Below are positions 1 to 11,277 of a stretch of DNA of 27,071 nucleotides, in pieces. The DNA lies in the NCBI GenBank assembly GCA_003448675.1, contig DLXZ01000207.1, positions 1 to 27,071 of the forward strand, in the 5' to 3' direction. Positions within the stretch are counted from its first letter, which is position 1. Each line of letters starts with the position of its first letter. The translations under genes were made by a program, and so were the position numbers. The notes under the pieces are model-generated. The model made no database searches. It was not told the origin of the DNA and saw only the letters and a list, made by a program, of their open reading frames with translations. Source of the stretch: Porticoccaceae bacterium (GTDB lineage Bacteria > Pseudomonadota > Gammaproteobacteria > Pseudomonadales > Porticoccaceae).

Positions 1-990
1 GCCACCGGTATTTGCCAGTCCGATAATGCGGTACTCGGGGGTAAGCTGCCCATGCCAACGCCGATCGTCCTGGGTCATGAAGGCGCGGGCGTGGTTGAGG
101 AAGTCGGCGAAAACGTCACTAACGTCAAAGTAGGCGACCATGTCATTACTTCGTTTATTCCCATGTGTGGTGAATGTTATTTCTGCCTGCACCAGGAGCC
201 CTGGTTGTGCACCGCCACGGACATTTTCACCGGCATGCAGCCCGATGGGACCAGCCGCGTCAAGCTCGATGGCGAATATATCGGCGCTTTTGCCGCGTTG
301 GGAAATATGGCCGAGCAGGTGGTCTGCCCTTCCATGTGTGTGGTGGCCATCGACAAGAAATATGACCTGAAAGCCGCCGCACTGGTCGGTTGTGGCGTCA
401 TGACTGGAGCTGGCGCCGCGCTGAACACCGCCGAGGTACAACCTGGCAGCAGCGTTGCCGTGTTCGGTTGCGGTGGTGTTGGCCTGTCCGCCTTGCAGGG
501 CGCGAAGATTGCTGGCGCCAACCCGCTGATCGCTGTCGATCTGAACGACGCCAAGCTGGAAGCAGCCCGCGACTTTGGCGCTACCCACACGGTCAACGCC
601 AGCAGCGATCCGGTTGCGCAAATTATGGAGATCACCGGTGGCATCGGTGTTGACTACGCCTTTGAAGTGATCGGCGTACCAGGCGTTGCGGCCCAGGCCT
701 ATGCCGCCACCCGCCGTGGCGGAACAACCTGTATGGTTGGCGCCGGCAGCCCTGAGGAAGAGTACAAGTTCAGCGCTCTGGAAATGCCCTTGTCCTCGAA
801 AAAGGTCTGCGGTTGTATCTACGGCAGCACCAACGCCAAAGTGGACTTCGCCAAGCTGCTTGGCTTTTACGAAACTGGGCAACTGGACCTGGACCGTATG
901 TGCTCACGCACTTACTCCATTGACGAAGTTCAGCAGGGCTTTGAAGACATGGTCGAGGGTAAAAACATTCGCGGGATTATTGTTTACTAA
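1..990 (+). CDS. Zinc-dependent alcohol dehydrogenase, 5'-truncated by the window edge
   Basis: Oxidises an alcohol to an aldehyde or ketone with NAD(P), by family. The reading frame is open from position 1, so the ATG at 52 is internal and the true start lies outside the window. Visible features are the catalytic-zinc Cys in ATGICQSDN (Gln where His is common), the GHEGAG catalytic-site His, a structural-zinc loop of the form Cys-x2-Cys-x2-Cys-x7-Cys (positions about 163-212), a third catalytic-type Cys in LVGCGVMTG, and the Rossmann motif GCGGVG. An Asp at the end of the second Rossmann strand (AVDLND) suggests NAD rather than NADP. The pattern resembles the class III/medium-chain ADH group. 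The substrate cannot be told from sequence, and no neighbouring gene in the window hints at a pathway. A terminator follows at once. Confidence 0.85.
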   Translation, partial: ATGICQSDNAVLGGKLPMPTPIVLGHEGAGVVEEVGENVTNVKVGDHVITSFIPMCGECYFCLHQEPWLCTATDIFTGMQPDGTSRVKLDGEYIGAFAALGNMAEQVVCPSMCVVAIDKKYDLKAAALVGCGVMTGAGAALNTAEVQPGSSVAVFGCGGVGLSALQGAKIAGANPLIAVDLNDAKLEAARDFGATHTVNASSDPVAQIMEITGGIGVDYAFEVIGVPGVAAQAYAATRRGGTTCMVGAGSPEEEYKFSALEMPLSSKKVCGCIYGSTNAKVDFAKLLGFYETGQLDLDRMCSRTYSIDEVQQGFEDMVEGKNIRGIIVY

Positions 991-1024
991 GTTTCCCTCG
1001 CGCGCTTTGAGCGCTGCATGCTCT

Positions 1025-1058
1025 AACAATAAAGGCCACTTATGTGGCCTTTATTGTT
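1025..1058. terminator. Intrinsic terminator between adh and gor, probably bidirectional
   Basis: A perfect 15-bp inverted repeat (AACAATAAAGGCCAC at 1025-1039 against its exact complement at 1044-1058) encloses a 4-nt loop. The right arm is T-rich and runs into TTTT. It lies 35 nt after the adh stop and about 57 nt beyond the gor stop on the other strand. The A/T-rich arms mean it can serve both convergent genes. Confidence 0.85.
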
Positions 1059-1115
1059 TTCGCTTATTTTAGGTTTTTCCAGTTAGGTGAGCGCGAAAAA
1101 AGGTCGCAACAAAGC

Positions 1116-2468
1116 CTAAGTGATCGGTTCCCGCAAGGTGACAAATTCTTCGGCGGCCGTGGGATGAATGCCCACGGTGGCGTCAAAATCGGCCTTGGTA
1201 GCACCTGCTTTTACCGCCACGGCAAGGCCCTGAATAATTTCGCCAGCACCTTCGCCGAGCATGTGGCAGCCTACCACCCGGTCGGTTTGCGCATCGACGA
1301 CCAGCTTCATCAGCATTTTTTCCGCACCGCCACCCAGGCTTTGTTTCATGGGCGTAAATTTGGTGCGGTAAATATCCACCTGCCCAAACAGCTCCCTGGC
1401 CTCGGCTTCGGTATATCCGACGGTACCCAGATTCGGCTGGCTGAAAACCGCCGTGGGTATAAAGTCATAATCCATGCTTCCCTTACCGCCGTTGAACAGG
1501 TTGGCCGCCAGAATCATGCCCTCCCGAATGGCGACCGGGGTCAGTTCCATACGTCCGATCACATCGCCGAGAGCGTAGATGGAAGGCTCGGCGGTTTGAA
1601 AATATTGATCCACCTCGATGGCGCCCTTCTCATTGAGTTTGACCGCAGTGTTTTCCAGGCCCATGTTATTCGTCGCGGGTCGCCTGCCGGTGGCGTACAT
1701 CACCAAACCGCAGCTCAGGCTTTCGCCACTGGACAATTGAACCCGATGCAAGTCGCCCTGCCGCTCGACGGCGGTGACGTCGGTATCGAAATGCAGCTCG
1801 ATACCCTTTTCCGCCATCTGCTCGGCCAGGGTTTCCCGCAAGTCCTGATCAAAGCCCCTGAGAAACAGCGCCCCGCGATACACCAGGTGAGTCCGCACAC
1901 CGAGGCCGGCAAAGATACCGGCAAATTCAACGGCGATATAACCGCCGCCGACGATGGTGATGACTTCGGGCAGGTGGTCCAGATAAAACGCCTGATCCGA
2001 GGTAACTACGTGCTCGGCGCCGGGAAACTCCGGCACAAAGGGACGCCCGCCTGGACACACGAGAATATAGCGGGCACTGATTTTTTGCTCACCAATGGCG
2101 ACCTCGTTAGGCCCGGCAATTACCGCTCGGCCATTAAAAAGTTCCACCCCGGCCTGGTCCAGCAGACGTCCGTAAATGCCGTTTAAACGCTCGATTTCCA
2201 CGTTTTTGTTATCCCGCAGAGTGGGCCAGTCAAAACTGGTCGAGGGCACCTGCCAGCCAAAGCCAGCGGCGCTGGAAAATTCCCCGTGAAATTCCGAGGC
2301 GTAGACAAACAGTTTTTTCGGCACGCAACCGACGTTGACACAGGTGCCGCCCAGGTATTGCTGCTCGGCAATGGCGACGCGGGCGCCGTAACTGGCTGAC
2401 ATACGCGCGGCCCTCACACCGCCGGAGCCGGCGCCGATAACAAACAGGTCGTAGTCGTATTCAGCCAT
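1116..2468 (-). CDS. gor: Glutathione reductase
   Basis: NADPH-dependent flavoenzyme that reduces glutathione disulfide to GSH in the cytosol. The 450-residue length equals that of E. coli Gor. The FAD-binding GAGSGG motif is near residues 12-17. The redox-active disulfide is GGTCVNVGCVPKK, with Cys43 and Cys48. The NADPH-domain motif GGGYIAVEFAG is followed by VYRG and LRGFD, whose arginines are typical of NADPH-specific glutathione reductases. The C-terminal HPTAAEE (His435, Glu440) is the interface catalytic dyad, which separates it from mercuric or dihydrolipoamide reductases. The start lies only 3 nt after the cysG stop, so it is almost certainly cotranscribed with cysG and serS. The hairpin at 1025-1058 would end the transcript. 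Confidence 0.95.
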   Translation of the reverse strand: MAEYDYDLFVIGAGSGGVRAARMSASYGARVAIAEQQYLGGTCVNVGCVPKKLFVYASEFHGEFSSAAGFGWQVPSTSFDWPTLRDNKNVEIERLNGIYGRLLDQAGVELFNGRAVIAGPNEVAIGEQKISARYILVCPGGRPFVPEFPGAEHVVTSDQAFYLDHLPEVITIVGGGYIAVEFAGIFAGLGVRTHLVYRGALFLRGFDQDLRETLAEQMAEKGIELHFDTDVTAVERQGDLHRVQLSSGESLSCGLVMYATGRRPATNNMGLENTAVKLNEKGAIEVDQYFQTAEPSIYALGDVIGRMELTPVAIREGMILAANLFNGGKGSMDYDFIPTAVFSQPNLGTVGYTEAEARELFGQVDIYRTKFTPMKQSLGGGAEKMLMKLVVDAQTDRVVGCHMLGEGAGEIIQGLAVAVKAGATKADFDATVGIHPTAAEEFVTLREPIT

Positions 2469-2471
2469 TGC

Positions 2472-3902
2472 TTATTCCTTTGTTCCCTTAAACCAGTTCA
2501 GTTTGCCTCGCAGGCCCACCACCCGGCCGATAATCAGCAGGGTCGGTGCCCGCACCCCGCTATCCCGAACCTGGATCGGCAAGCTTTGCAGATCACCCAC
2601 CAATACTCGCTGTTCGGGTAGTGTGCCTTTCGCCACCAGCGCCGCAGGCATATCCGCTGGCATGCCATGTTCCCTTAGCTTACTGCAGATATCTTCCAGG
2701 CCCCTGAGGCTCATATAGAAAACCAGGGTTTCGTTATCGTTGACCAGATTGGACCAGTCCAGTTCCAGCTTGCCGTCCTGCTTGTGCCCAGCAATAAAAC
2801 GAACCGATTGGGCACAATCCCGGTGGGTAAGTGGAATACCCGCGTAGCTAGCACAGCCCGTAGCGGCAGTGATGCCGGGCACCACCTGAAAAGTGATACC
2901 GGCACCGCTCAGGCGTTCAATCTCCTCGCCACCGCGACCAAAAATAAAGGGATCACCGCCCTTGAGGCGTAGCACCCGTTTGCCATCCCGGGCCAGTTCG
3001 ATCAATTTGTCGTTGATTTCCGGCTGGCTTAGGCTGTGGCAGCCGGCACGTTTGCCAACATAAATCTGCGCGGCATCGCGCCGCACCATGGCCAGCACAC
3101 CCGGCGACACCAAACGATCGTAGAGCACCACATCGGCCTGCTGCATCAGGCGCAAAGCCCGAAAGGTCAGCAAGTCGGGATCGCCCGGCCCCGCGCCCAC
3201 CAGATAGACTTCGCCTTTATGGCTTTGGGCCTGACCTTCCCCGGTAGCCTCTGCAATAGCGAGAGCCTGCTCCAGGGCGCTTTCCGCGCCGTCAGTGTCA
3301 CCGGCATACACCCGCTCGGGGATTTCCCCTTCAAGCGCTGATTCCCAAAACCGGCGCCGAGCACCACCATCGGCGATACGTGCCTGAACCCGGTGGCGAA
3401 ACCTGCCGGCCAATTCCGCCAGCCTGCCCAATGCCGCGGGCAACAGGGCTTCCAACTGCCCGCGCAACTGGCGCACCAGCACCGGGCTGGCGCCGCCAGA
3501 ACTGATGGCCACCTGCACCGGCGAACGATCAATCACGGCGGGAAAAATCACAGTGCACAGCTCCGGCTGATCCACCACATTGACGGCGATATTGCGCGCC
3601 TGAGCCTGTTGCGACACTTGCGTGTTAACCGTTTGGTCGGCGGTCGCGGCAACCGCCAGCACCACACCATCCAGATCCGTCTCGATAAACTCCCGCTGTC
3701 TAATAACTGCGACATTGGCACTCCGAGCTTGCTGATAAGCCTTAAGGAGTTGTGCCACGGCTTCATCCACCTCGGGTGCAACCATAACAATATGGGCACC
3801 GGCCTCCGTGAGAATTCGCAGTTTGCGCAACGCCACCTGGCCGCCACCGACCACCAGACAGGTGCGGCCCTGAATACGGTGAAACAGGGGCAAATAATTC
3901 AT
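2472..3902 (-). CDS. cysG: Siroheme synthase (trifunctional CysG)
   Basis: Makes siroheme, the cofactor of sulfite and nitrite reductases, from uroporphyrinogen III. The N-terminal half (about 1-220) is the precorrin-2 dehydrogenase/ferrochelatase, with the NAD motif GGGQVA at 19-24, Asp111 in VVDQPELC in the place of the catalytic Asp, and a SSGGASP loop near 134-140 that matches the phosphoserine region. The C-terminal half (about 230-470) is the SAM-dependent uroporphyrinogen-III C-methyltransferase, with YLVGAGPGDPDLLT and RLKGGDPFIFGRGGEE. At 476 residues it is slightly longer than E. coli CysG, partly from a small insertion near residues 55-65. It lies 31 nt downstream of serS and 3 nt upstream of gor. 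Confidence 0.95.
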   Translation of the reverse strand: MNYLPLFHRIQGRTCLVVGGGQVALRKLRILTEAGAHIVMVAPEVDEAVAQLLKAYQQARSANVAVIRQREFIETDLDGVVLAVAATADQTVNTQVSQQAQARNIAVNVVDQPELCTVIFPAVIDRSPVQVAISSGGASPVLVRQLRGQLEALLPAALGRLAELAGRFRHRVQARIADGGARRRFWESALEGEIPERVYAGDTDGAESALEQALAIAEATGEGQAQSHKGEVYLVGAGPGDPDLLTFRALRLMQQADVVLYDRLVSPGVLAMVRRDAAQIYVGKRAGCHSLSQPEINDKLIELARDGKRVLRLKGGDPFIFGRGGEEIERLSGAGITFQVVPGITAATGCASYAGIPLTHRDCAQSVRFIAGHKQDGKLELDWSNLVNDNETLVFYMSLRGLEDICSKLREHGMPADMPAALVAKGTLPEQRVLVGDLQSLPIQVRDSGVRAPTLLIIGRVVGLRGKLNWFKGTKE

Positions 3903-3933
3903 AACAATCTGGATTTAAAAATCGCTCGAAAGT

Positions 3934-5223
<1,290 letters not shown>

Positions 5224-5262
5224 TCAGGGTCGAGCGCTACCTGGCATAAGCAGCAGGATTAA

Positions 5263-5289
5263 AATTTATGATTCAGGGCTTATCGTCAA
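5263..5289 (-). promoter_or_regulatory. Possible serS promoter
   Basis: In the crcB-serS gap the minus strand has TTGACG (5289-5284), five of six matches to a sigma-70 -35 box, and TAAATT (5268-5263) as a possible -10. The spacing is only 15 bp, shorter than ideal, so this is a weak call. An extra promoter here would uncouple serS-cysG-gor from the upstream genes. Confidence 0.3.
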
Positions 5290-5299
5290 TGGCCTTTCG

Positions 5300-5671
5300 T
5301 TAAAAAAGCCGTGTCAGCGCGATAGCCGCCAGGGCCGCGATGACACATAACACCACACTGGCGAGCACATAAATAAGCGCCAGCGCCACATGCCCACCTT
5401 CCCACAGCGACAGGATATCCAGGGAAAAAGCCGAAAATGTGGTAAACGCACCCAGCAAGCCAATCATTATAAACTCTCGCCAGGGCCCGGGCAGCATCTG
5501 GCGCTCGACAATTAGCACATAAAACACGCCCATCAGCAGGGAACCAAGCACATTGACCACCAGGGTACCCAGCGGAAACCGGGTACCCATCAGGGAATAC
5601 ACCAGGGCATTAATGCCATAGCGACCCACAGCGCCCAGCGCACCGCCCATGGCAACAGCCAGCCATTGCAT
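5300..5671 (-). CDS. crcB: Fluoride ion channel CrcB (Fluc)
   Basis: Small inner-membrane protein that exports fluoride as a dual-topology dimer. The 123 residues contain four hydrophobic segments (about 1-22, 33-55, 67-90, 97-120). Family hallmarks are GGALGAVGRYG near the N-terminus, Asn40 in VNVLGSLLMG, and the Phe-box GAFTTFSAFS (Phe76, Phe79, Phe82). The ATG overlaps the rarA stop by one base (TAATG), implying translational coupling. No fluoride riboswitch can lie directly before it, because the upstream DNA is rarA coding sequence. Confidence 0.95.
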   Translation of the reverse strand: MQWLAVAMGGALGAVGRYGINALVYSLMGTRFPLGTLVVNVLGSLLMGVFYVLIVERQMLPGPWREFIMIGLLGAFTTFSAFSLDILSLWEGGHVALALIYVLASVVLCVIAALAAIALTRLF

Positions 5672-7026
5672 TAATCACCCTCCCCACGTTTGTAACGCTG
5701 GCGTGGGCTGGCAGCATTCAACTCTCGTAAACGCCGGAGCTTTTCAGCGATCTGAATTTCCATGCCCCGGTTGCTGGGAAAATAGTATTGCTGAGCCGAC
5801 AACGCTTCCGGGAAGTAATTCTCCCCTGCTGCGAAGCCTTCGTCTTCGTCATGGGCGTAGCGATAGTCAGCGCCGTAATCCAGTTCTTTCATCAATCGGG
5901 TGGGCGCATTGCGAATATGCAGGGGCACCTCCAGACTGCCAGTGGCGCGAACATCCTTGCTAGCAGCGCCAAAGGCCTTGTACACCGCGTTACTCTTTGG
6001 CGCCACCGCCATGTAGACCACGGCCTGGGCAATGGCCAGCTCACCTTCGGGGCTGCCAAGGCGCTCCTGCACCTCCCAGGCATCCAGGGCAATCCGCAAA
6101 GCCCTCGGATCGGCATTGCCCACATCCTCGCTGGCCATGCGCAGTACGCGCCGGGCAACGTATAGTGGGTCGCAGCCGCCATCCAGCATGCGCGCTAACC
6201 AGTAGAGGGCGGCATCTGGTGACGAGCCGCGCACTGCCTTGTGCAGTGCGGAGATCTGGTCATAAAAATATTCGCCACCCTTGTCGAAGCGTCGGTGGCT
6301 ACTGACCAGCACCTGTTCCACCAATGCTTGCTCGATAAGCGCCGGTTCAGACCCTGTCCCGTCGAGCAGATCACTGGCGATTTCCAGAAGATTGAGCACC
6401 CGGCGGGCGTCGCCATCGGCGGCGTTTATTAACAGATCGCGTGCTTCCTGGCTTACCTTATAACGCCCACCCAGGCCTTTGTCGCTGTCGCTCAGGGCGC
6501 GATCCAGCACCCGGGACAAATCCCCGCCTTCCAGCGGCTTCAAGACATAAACCCGGCAACGGGACAACAGTGCGTTATTCAGTTCAAAGGAAGGGTTTTC
6601 GGTGGTAGCGCCAATAAAAATCACCGTGCCGTTTTCCACATAGGGCAGAAAGGCATCCTGCTGGGATTTATTGAAGCGGTGCACTTCATCAACAAACAGG
6701 ATGGTTTTACGACCCCGCGTATCCCGTTCTTCCTCCGCCCTGGCGACGGCCTGGCGAATCTCCTTAACCCCGGAGAGCACGGCGGAAATCGCCAGAAAGT
6801 TGGCATCGGCGGTGTGGGCGATCATTTTTGCCAGCGTGGTTTTGCCGACTCCCGGCGGCCCCCACGTAATCATTGAGTGCAGTTCACCGGAAACAATCGC
6901 CTGACGTAGCGCCTTACCCTCACCCAGGAGGTGATGCTGCCCCACAAACTCATCGACGCTCTGTGGTCGCATGCGCGCCGCCAGTGGTTGATATACGGAC
7001 TGAGAAAACAGACTTTCAGCCATCAT
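5671..7026 (-). CDS. rarA: Replication-associated recombination AAA+ ATPase RarA (MgsA)
   Basis: Clamp-loader-like AAA+ ATPase acting at stalled replication forks. The frame extends open to 7140 inside lolA, but family members begin near MAESLFSQ, so I place the start at the tandem ATGATG (7026 or 7023), giving 450-451 residues. In MAESLF numbering, Walker A GPPGVGKT is at 55-62 and Walker B ILFVDE at 108-113, followed by a sensor-1 region (FIGATTENPSF). The C-terminal helical and tetramerisation region is complete. The start overlaps the lolA stop by 8-11 nt and the stop overlaps the crcB start by 1 nt, so lolA-rarA-crcB form a tightly coupled unit. I see no clear Shine-Dalgarno sequence, which fits coupling. 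Confidence 0.93.
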   Translation of the reverse strand: MMAESLFSQSVYQPLAARMRPQSVDEFVGQHHLLGEGKALRQAIVSGELHSMITWGPPGVGKTTLAKMIAHTADANFLAISAVLSGVKEIRQAVARAEEERDTRGRKTILFVDEVHRFNKSQQDAFLPYVENGTVIFIGATTENPSFELNNALLSRCRVYVLKPLEGGDLSRVLDRALSDSDKGLGGRYKVSQEARDLLINAADGDARRVLNLLEIASDLLDGTGSEPALIEQALVEQVLVSSHRRFDKGGEYFYDQISALHKAVRGSSPDAALYWLARMLDGGCDPLYVARRVLRMASEDVGNADPRALRIALDAWEVQERLGSPEGELAIAQAVVYMAVAPKSNAVYKAFGAASKDVRATGSLEVPLHIRNAPTRLMKELDYGADYRYAHDEDEGFAAGENYFPEALSAQQYYFPSNRGMEIQIAEKLRRLRELNAASPRQRYKRGEGD

Positions 7027-7669
7027 GAATGACGTCAACGCCCGGCGGTGGTTCAAAGGTAAACAGGTTTGCATCGACCTCGCCATTGAGCACGGCGTTG
7101 TCAAAGCTGATCCGGGTACGCTGTTCAAGGGAGTCGACAATCGTTATGCCGACCGGCAGACCCTCATTCAACGACAGTGTGAGTTCCCGATAAAGGCTCT
7201 GCTCATCACGGGGTGTCAATTTGAAATGGCAGCCTTTGGCATCCTCGGCTTTTGACTGTTCGCCATCAACAACTGCGAAGTCAACCAGAAAAGCGCCACC
7301 CAGTTGCTCGGTATCGCCGGTCAATAGAAGAGCAGGCGCTTCGGCGAGATTTTGATCAAAGGGCCGGATAATTACCTGTTCGAGATCCGGGTCGTACAAC
7401 CACAGGGTCGAGCCATCACTGATGACCCACTGCTCCATGGGGCTTTCTACCAGCCAGCGAATCCTGCCCGGCGCCGCCACCACCATGCTGCCACTGTTAT
7501 CCTGGACCAGATAACCATCACTGGCATAAAGCTGCTGCTGGAAGTTGGCGCTAACGCTGTGGAGATCACCCAGGCAACCTTTCAGAGCCGTGAGCGCCTG
7601 ATTTCCGGTATCCCCCCGGACGGCGGGCCCCACCATGGAAGTCATAATAAAAGCAATTAACAATCTCAT
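7016..7669 (-). CDS. lolA: Outer-membrane lipoprotein carrier protein LolA
   Basis: Periplasmic chaperone that carries lipoproteins released by LolCDE to LolB at the outer membrane. The 217-residue precursor has a signal peptide (MRLLIAFIMTSMVG..., cleavage probably near residues 16-19). The mature part shows the LolA pattern: an early amphipathic helix with FQQQ, then alternating beta strands such as GRIRWLVESP and TLWLYDPDLEQVIIRP. It lies 17 nt downstream of ftsK and overlaps the rarA start, an ftsK-lolA-rarA order widespread in gammaproteobacteria. Confidence 0.93.
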   Translation of the reverse strand: MRLLIAFIMTSMVGPAVRGDTGNQALTALKGCLGDLHSVSANFQQQLYASDGYLVQDNSGSMVVAAPGRIRWLVESPMEQWVISDGSTLWLYDPDLEQVIIRPFDQNLAEAPALLLTGDTEQLGGAFLVDFAVVDGEQSKAEDAKGCHFKLTPRDEQSLYRELTLSLNEGLPVGITIVDSLEQRTRISFDNAVLNGEVDANLFTFEPPPGVDVIHDG

Positions 7670-7686
7670 ATTAGTAAAAAAATACC

Positions 7687-10089
7687 CTAGGCGCTGCGGT
7701 TGGGCACGAGCACCTCGCGGTTACCGTTGGTGCCCATTTCACTGACCACGCCAGCCGCTTCCATGGCTTCGATCAGACGCGCCGCCCGGTTGTAACCGAC
7801 ACGCAGCTTGCGCTGCACCGAGGAAATCGACGCCCGACGGCTTTCAATGACAAAGTTGACCGCCTCATCATAGAGTGCATCGCTCTCGGGATCCTCCTCA
7901 CCATTCTCGTCGCCACCGCTGTAACCGGGTACGGGAATACCCGCAGTGCTTTGCTCGTCGGTAATCTCATCCAGATAATCCGGCTCGCCACGGGCTTTCA
8001 ATTCGGCCACCACCTTGTGCACCTCATGGTCATCGACAAAGGCACCATGTACCCGCACTGGGACACCGGTACCTGCGGGCAAATAGAGCATGTCACCGTG
8101 ACCAAGAAGCTGCTCGGCGCCGCCCTGATCGAGTATGGTGCGGGAATCGATTTTGGAGGAAACCTGAAAGGCAATGCGAGTAGGCACATTGGCCTTGATG
8201 AGCCCGGTGATAACATCCACGGAAGGTCGCTGGGTCGCCAAAATAAGATGAATGCCGGCGGCGCGGGCTTTCTGGGCGATACGGGCAATCAGTTGCTCAA
8301 CCTTTTTGCCGACGATCATCATCATGTCGGCAAACTCGTCGATCACCACCACGATATTGGGCAATTTGCCCAGTTCCGGCGCGCTGGCGGACTCAAAGTC
8401 GTCATCCACAACCGTCAGGGGGTCGGGCTGCCAGAAGGGATCGAGGATGGGCTCGCCAGCTTCGCTGGCCTCCTTCACCTTACGGTTGTAACCGGCCAAA
8501 TTACGCACTCCCAACTCGGCCATCAACTTGTAACGCCGCTCCATTTCCCCAACGCACCAGCGCAAGCCACTGGCGGCATCTTTCATATCCGTGATCACCG
8601 GCGTCAGCAGATGAGGGATATCGTCGTAGACCGAAAGCTCCAGCATCTTCGGGTCAACCAGAATTAGGCGCACATCATCGGGCGAGGCCTTGAACAGCAG
8701 GCTCAGGAGCATGGCGTTAATTCCGACGGACTTACCCGAGCCAGTGGTACCGGCCACCAGCAGGTGGGGCATTTTCGCGAGGTCGGCGATGACCGGCTGG
8801 CCGGAAATATCGTGCCCTAGCGCCAGCGATAGCGCCGATCTGGCGGCGTCATATTCAGGGCTGGCCAACACATCACCGAGAAACACGGTCTCCCGGTGCT
8901 CATTGGGAATTTCAATACCAATCACCGACTTTCCCGGTATCACTTCCACCACCCGTACACTGACCACCGCCAGCGATCGCGCCAGATCGCTGGCCAGATT
9001 AGTAATACGGCTGGCTTTAACACCCGGCGCCGGCTGCACTTCGAAGCGAGTGATCACCGGCCCCGGCAGCACTTCGACCACTTCCACCTCGATACCAAAA
9101 TCCTGAAGTTTGAGCTCCAGCAGGCGGGACATGGCTTCCAGGGACTCCTTGGAAAAAGCTTTGTCGCTGGCGCCGCCACTGCGGTCCAACAGCTCCAGGG
9201 GCGGCAGCTCCCCGGAAAAGTGCTCTTTAAACAGAGGCTCCTGCTTTTCTTTTTCCAGGCGTACACTGGTGGCCGGTGTTTTTTCCGGAGTATTGATGAC
9301 CGGCTCCCGGCGCTCGGCCCTGGCCTTTATCTTTTTCTCGACCGTGGTTTTGCGCACCTCGTTGGCCTCTTCGGAGCGCTCCCGTTCCCGGCGCTGAGCC
9401 AACCAATGGCTGATTTTGTCTCGAATAAATCCGTAAATGAACAGCGATGCCTGCCCGGTATTGTCAATGACTTTCAGCCAGGACAGGTCGGTAAAAACGG
9501 TTACCCCGAATAAAAATATCGTCAGTAAAATCAGTGTGCCGCCGACATAGTTGAACGCCGAGGCCGTCGCCGCACCCACGGCGCTACCAAGTATGCCGCC
9601 AACGCCATTGGGTAAAGTGGTTTCATCCCCGCCATAGTGCAGCTCCGCTAGCGCTGTCGCGGTAGTCATTACCAGCACCAGACCCACGCCACGAAGGCAG
9701 AACGTCACCCAATCAAAGCCCGCATCCTCAATTTTGCGCTGCTGGAAGACATTCCAGGCACGTAGAATCAGCAGAATGGGAAACAAAAAAGCCAACCAAC
9801 CTGCTAGCGAGTAAAAAATATCCGCGAGCCACGCGCCGGCTACTCCGGCGGCATTGTGGACAGTCTCCTTATCGCCATCGGTATAGGAAAAACTGGGATC
9901 GTGTCTGGAATAAGTGATCAGGGCAATCAACATATAGGCACTGACAGCAAACCAACCCAGGAGGGCCCCTTCCTGGCGAAGCAGGCGGCGTCGCCAGGGC
10001 GACAATATCCCCCCCCCTGAATCGGTCGGGGGCGATGCCTTCCTTTTGCGATCGGCTCTGGTCTTATTCGCCGGTTTCGAAGCTGCCAA
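7687..10089 (-). CDS. ftsK: DNA translocase FtsK
   Basis: Septum-anchored, ATP-driven DNA pump that moves chromosome termini and activates XerCD at dif. It has 800 residues: a basic N-terminus, four predicted membrane segments within about 41-200, a short charged linker (about 230-320), then the RecA-like motor with Walker A GTTGSGKS at 447-454 and a Walker [10 protein letters not shown]. The C-terminal winged-helix gamma domain (about 735-797) reads KOPS. The linker is much shorter than in E. coli (1329 aa) and similar to pseudomonads. The start codon appears to be TTG (10089-10087): an in-frame TGA lies a few codons upstream and the next Met is inside the first membrane segment. GGTGAGG about 10 nt upstream is a fitting ribosome-binding site. 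Confidence 0.95.
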   Translation of the reverse strand: MAASKPANKTRADRKRKASPPTDSGGGILSPWRRRLLRQEGALLGWFAVSAYMLIALITYSRHDPSFSYTDGDKETVHNAAGVAGAWLADIFYSLAGWLAFLFPILLILRAWNVFQQRKIEDAGFDWVTFCLRGVGLVLVMTTATALAELHYGGDETTLPNGVGGILGSAVGAATASAFNYVGGTLILLTIFLFGVTVFTDLSWLKVIDNTGQASLFIYGFIRDKISHWLAQRRERERSEEANEVRKTTVEKKIKARAERREPVINTPEKTPATSVRLEKEKQEPLFKEHFSGELPPLELLDRSGGASDKAFSKESLEAMSRLLELKLQDFGIEVEVVEVLPGPVITRFEVQPAPGVKASRITNLASDLARSLAVVSVRVVEVIPGKSVIGIEIPNEHRETVFLGDVLASPEYDAARSALSLALGHDISGQPVIADLAKMPHLLVAGTTGSGKSVGINAMLLSLLFKASPDDVRLILVDPKMLELSVYDDIPHLLTPVITDMKDAASGLRWCVGEMERRYKLMAELGVRNLAGYNRKVKEASEAGEPILDPFWQPDPLTVVDDDFESASAPELGKLPNIVVVIDEFADMMMIVGKKVEQLIARIAQKARAAGIHLILATQRPSVDVITGLIKANVPTRIAFQVSSKIDSRTILDQGGAEQLLGHGDMLYLPAGTGVPVRVHGAFVDDHEVHKVVAELKARGEPDYLDEITDEQSTAGIPVPGYSGGDENGEEDPESDALYDEAVNFVIESRRASISSVQRKLRVGYNRAARLIEAMEAAGVVSEMGTNGNREVLVPNRSA

Positions 10090-10131
10090 AACGCCTATAC
10101 CTCACCTTTTGTTGTTTCCACTGCTGTCTGA

Positions 10132-11217
<1,086 letters not shown>

Positions 11218-11262
11218 CCACCGGTCTGAAGCAATGGCGATCCTGGCCGGGTGCAGAAGTAA

Positions 11263-11275
11263 CCGGGCTGCCCGG
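11263..11275. repeat. Near-perfect palindrome just before the aat start
   Basis: CCGGGC-T-GCCCGG is symmetric around a single base and ends 2 nt before the GTG start of aat. As RNA it would fold with about four GC pairs exactly where a ribosome-binding site is expected. No Shine-Dalgarno sequence is visible in that interval. Confidence 0.4.
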
Positions 11276-11277
11276 CA

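Noticed and set aside
1044..2186. 380-residue open frame antisense to gor
   Set aside because: It has no family character, is His/Gln/Gly-rich as expected for a mirror of a GC-rich gene, and lies wholly opposite a clear gor.
7024..7140. N-terminal extension of RarA to 489 residues
   Set aside because: The added residues lie inside lolA in another frame and lack RarA similarity; the tandem ATG near 7026 fits the family length.
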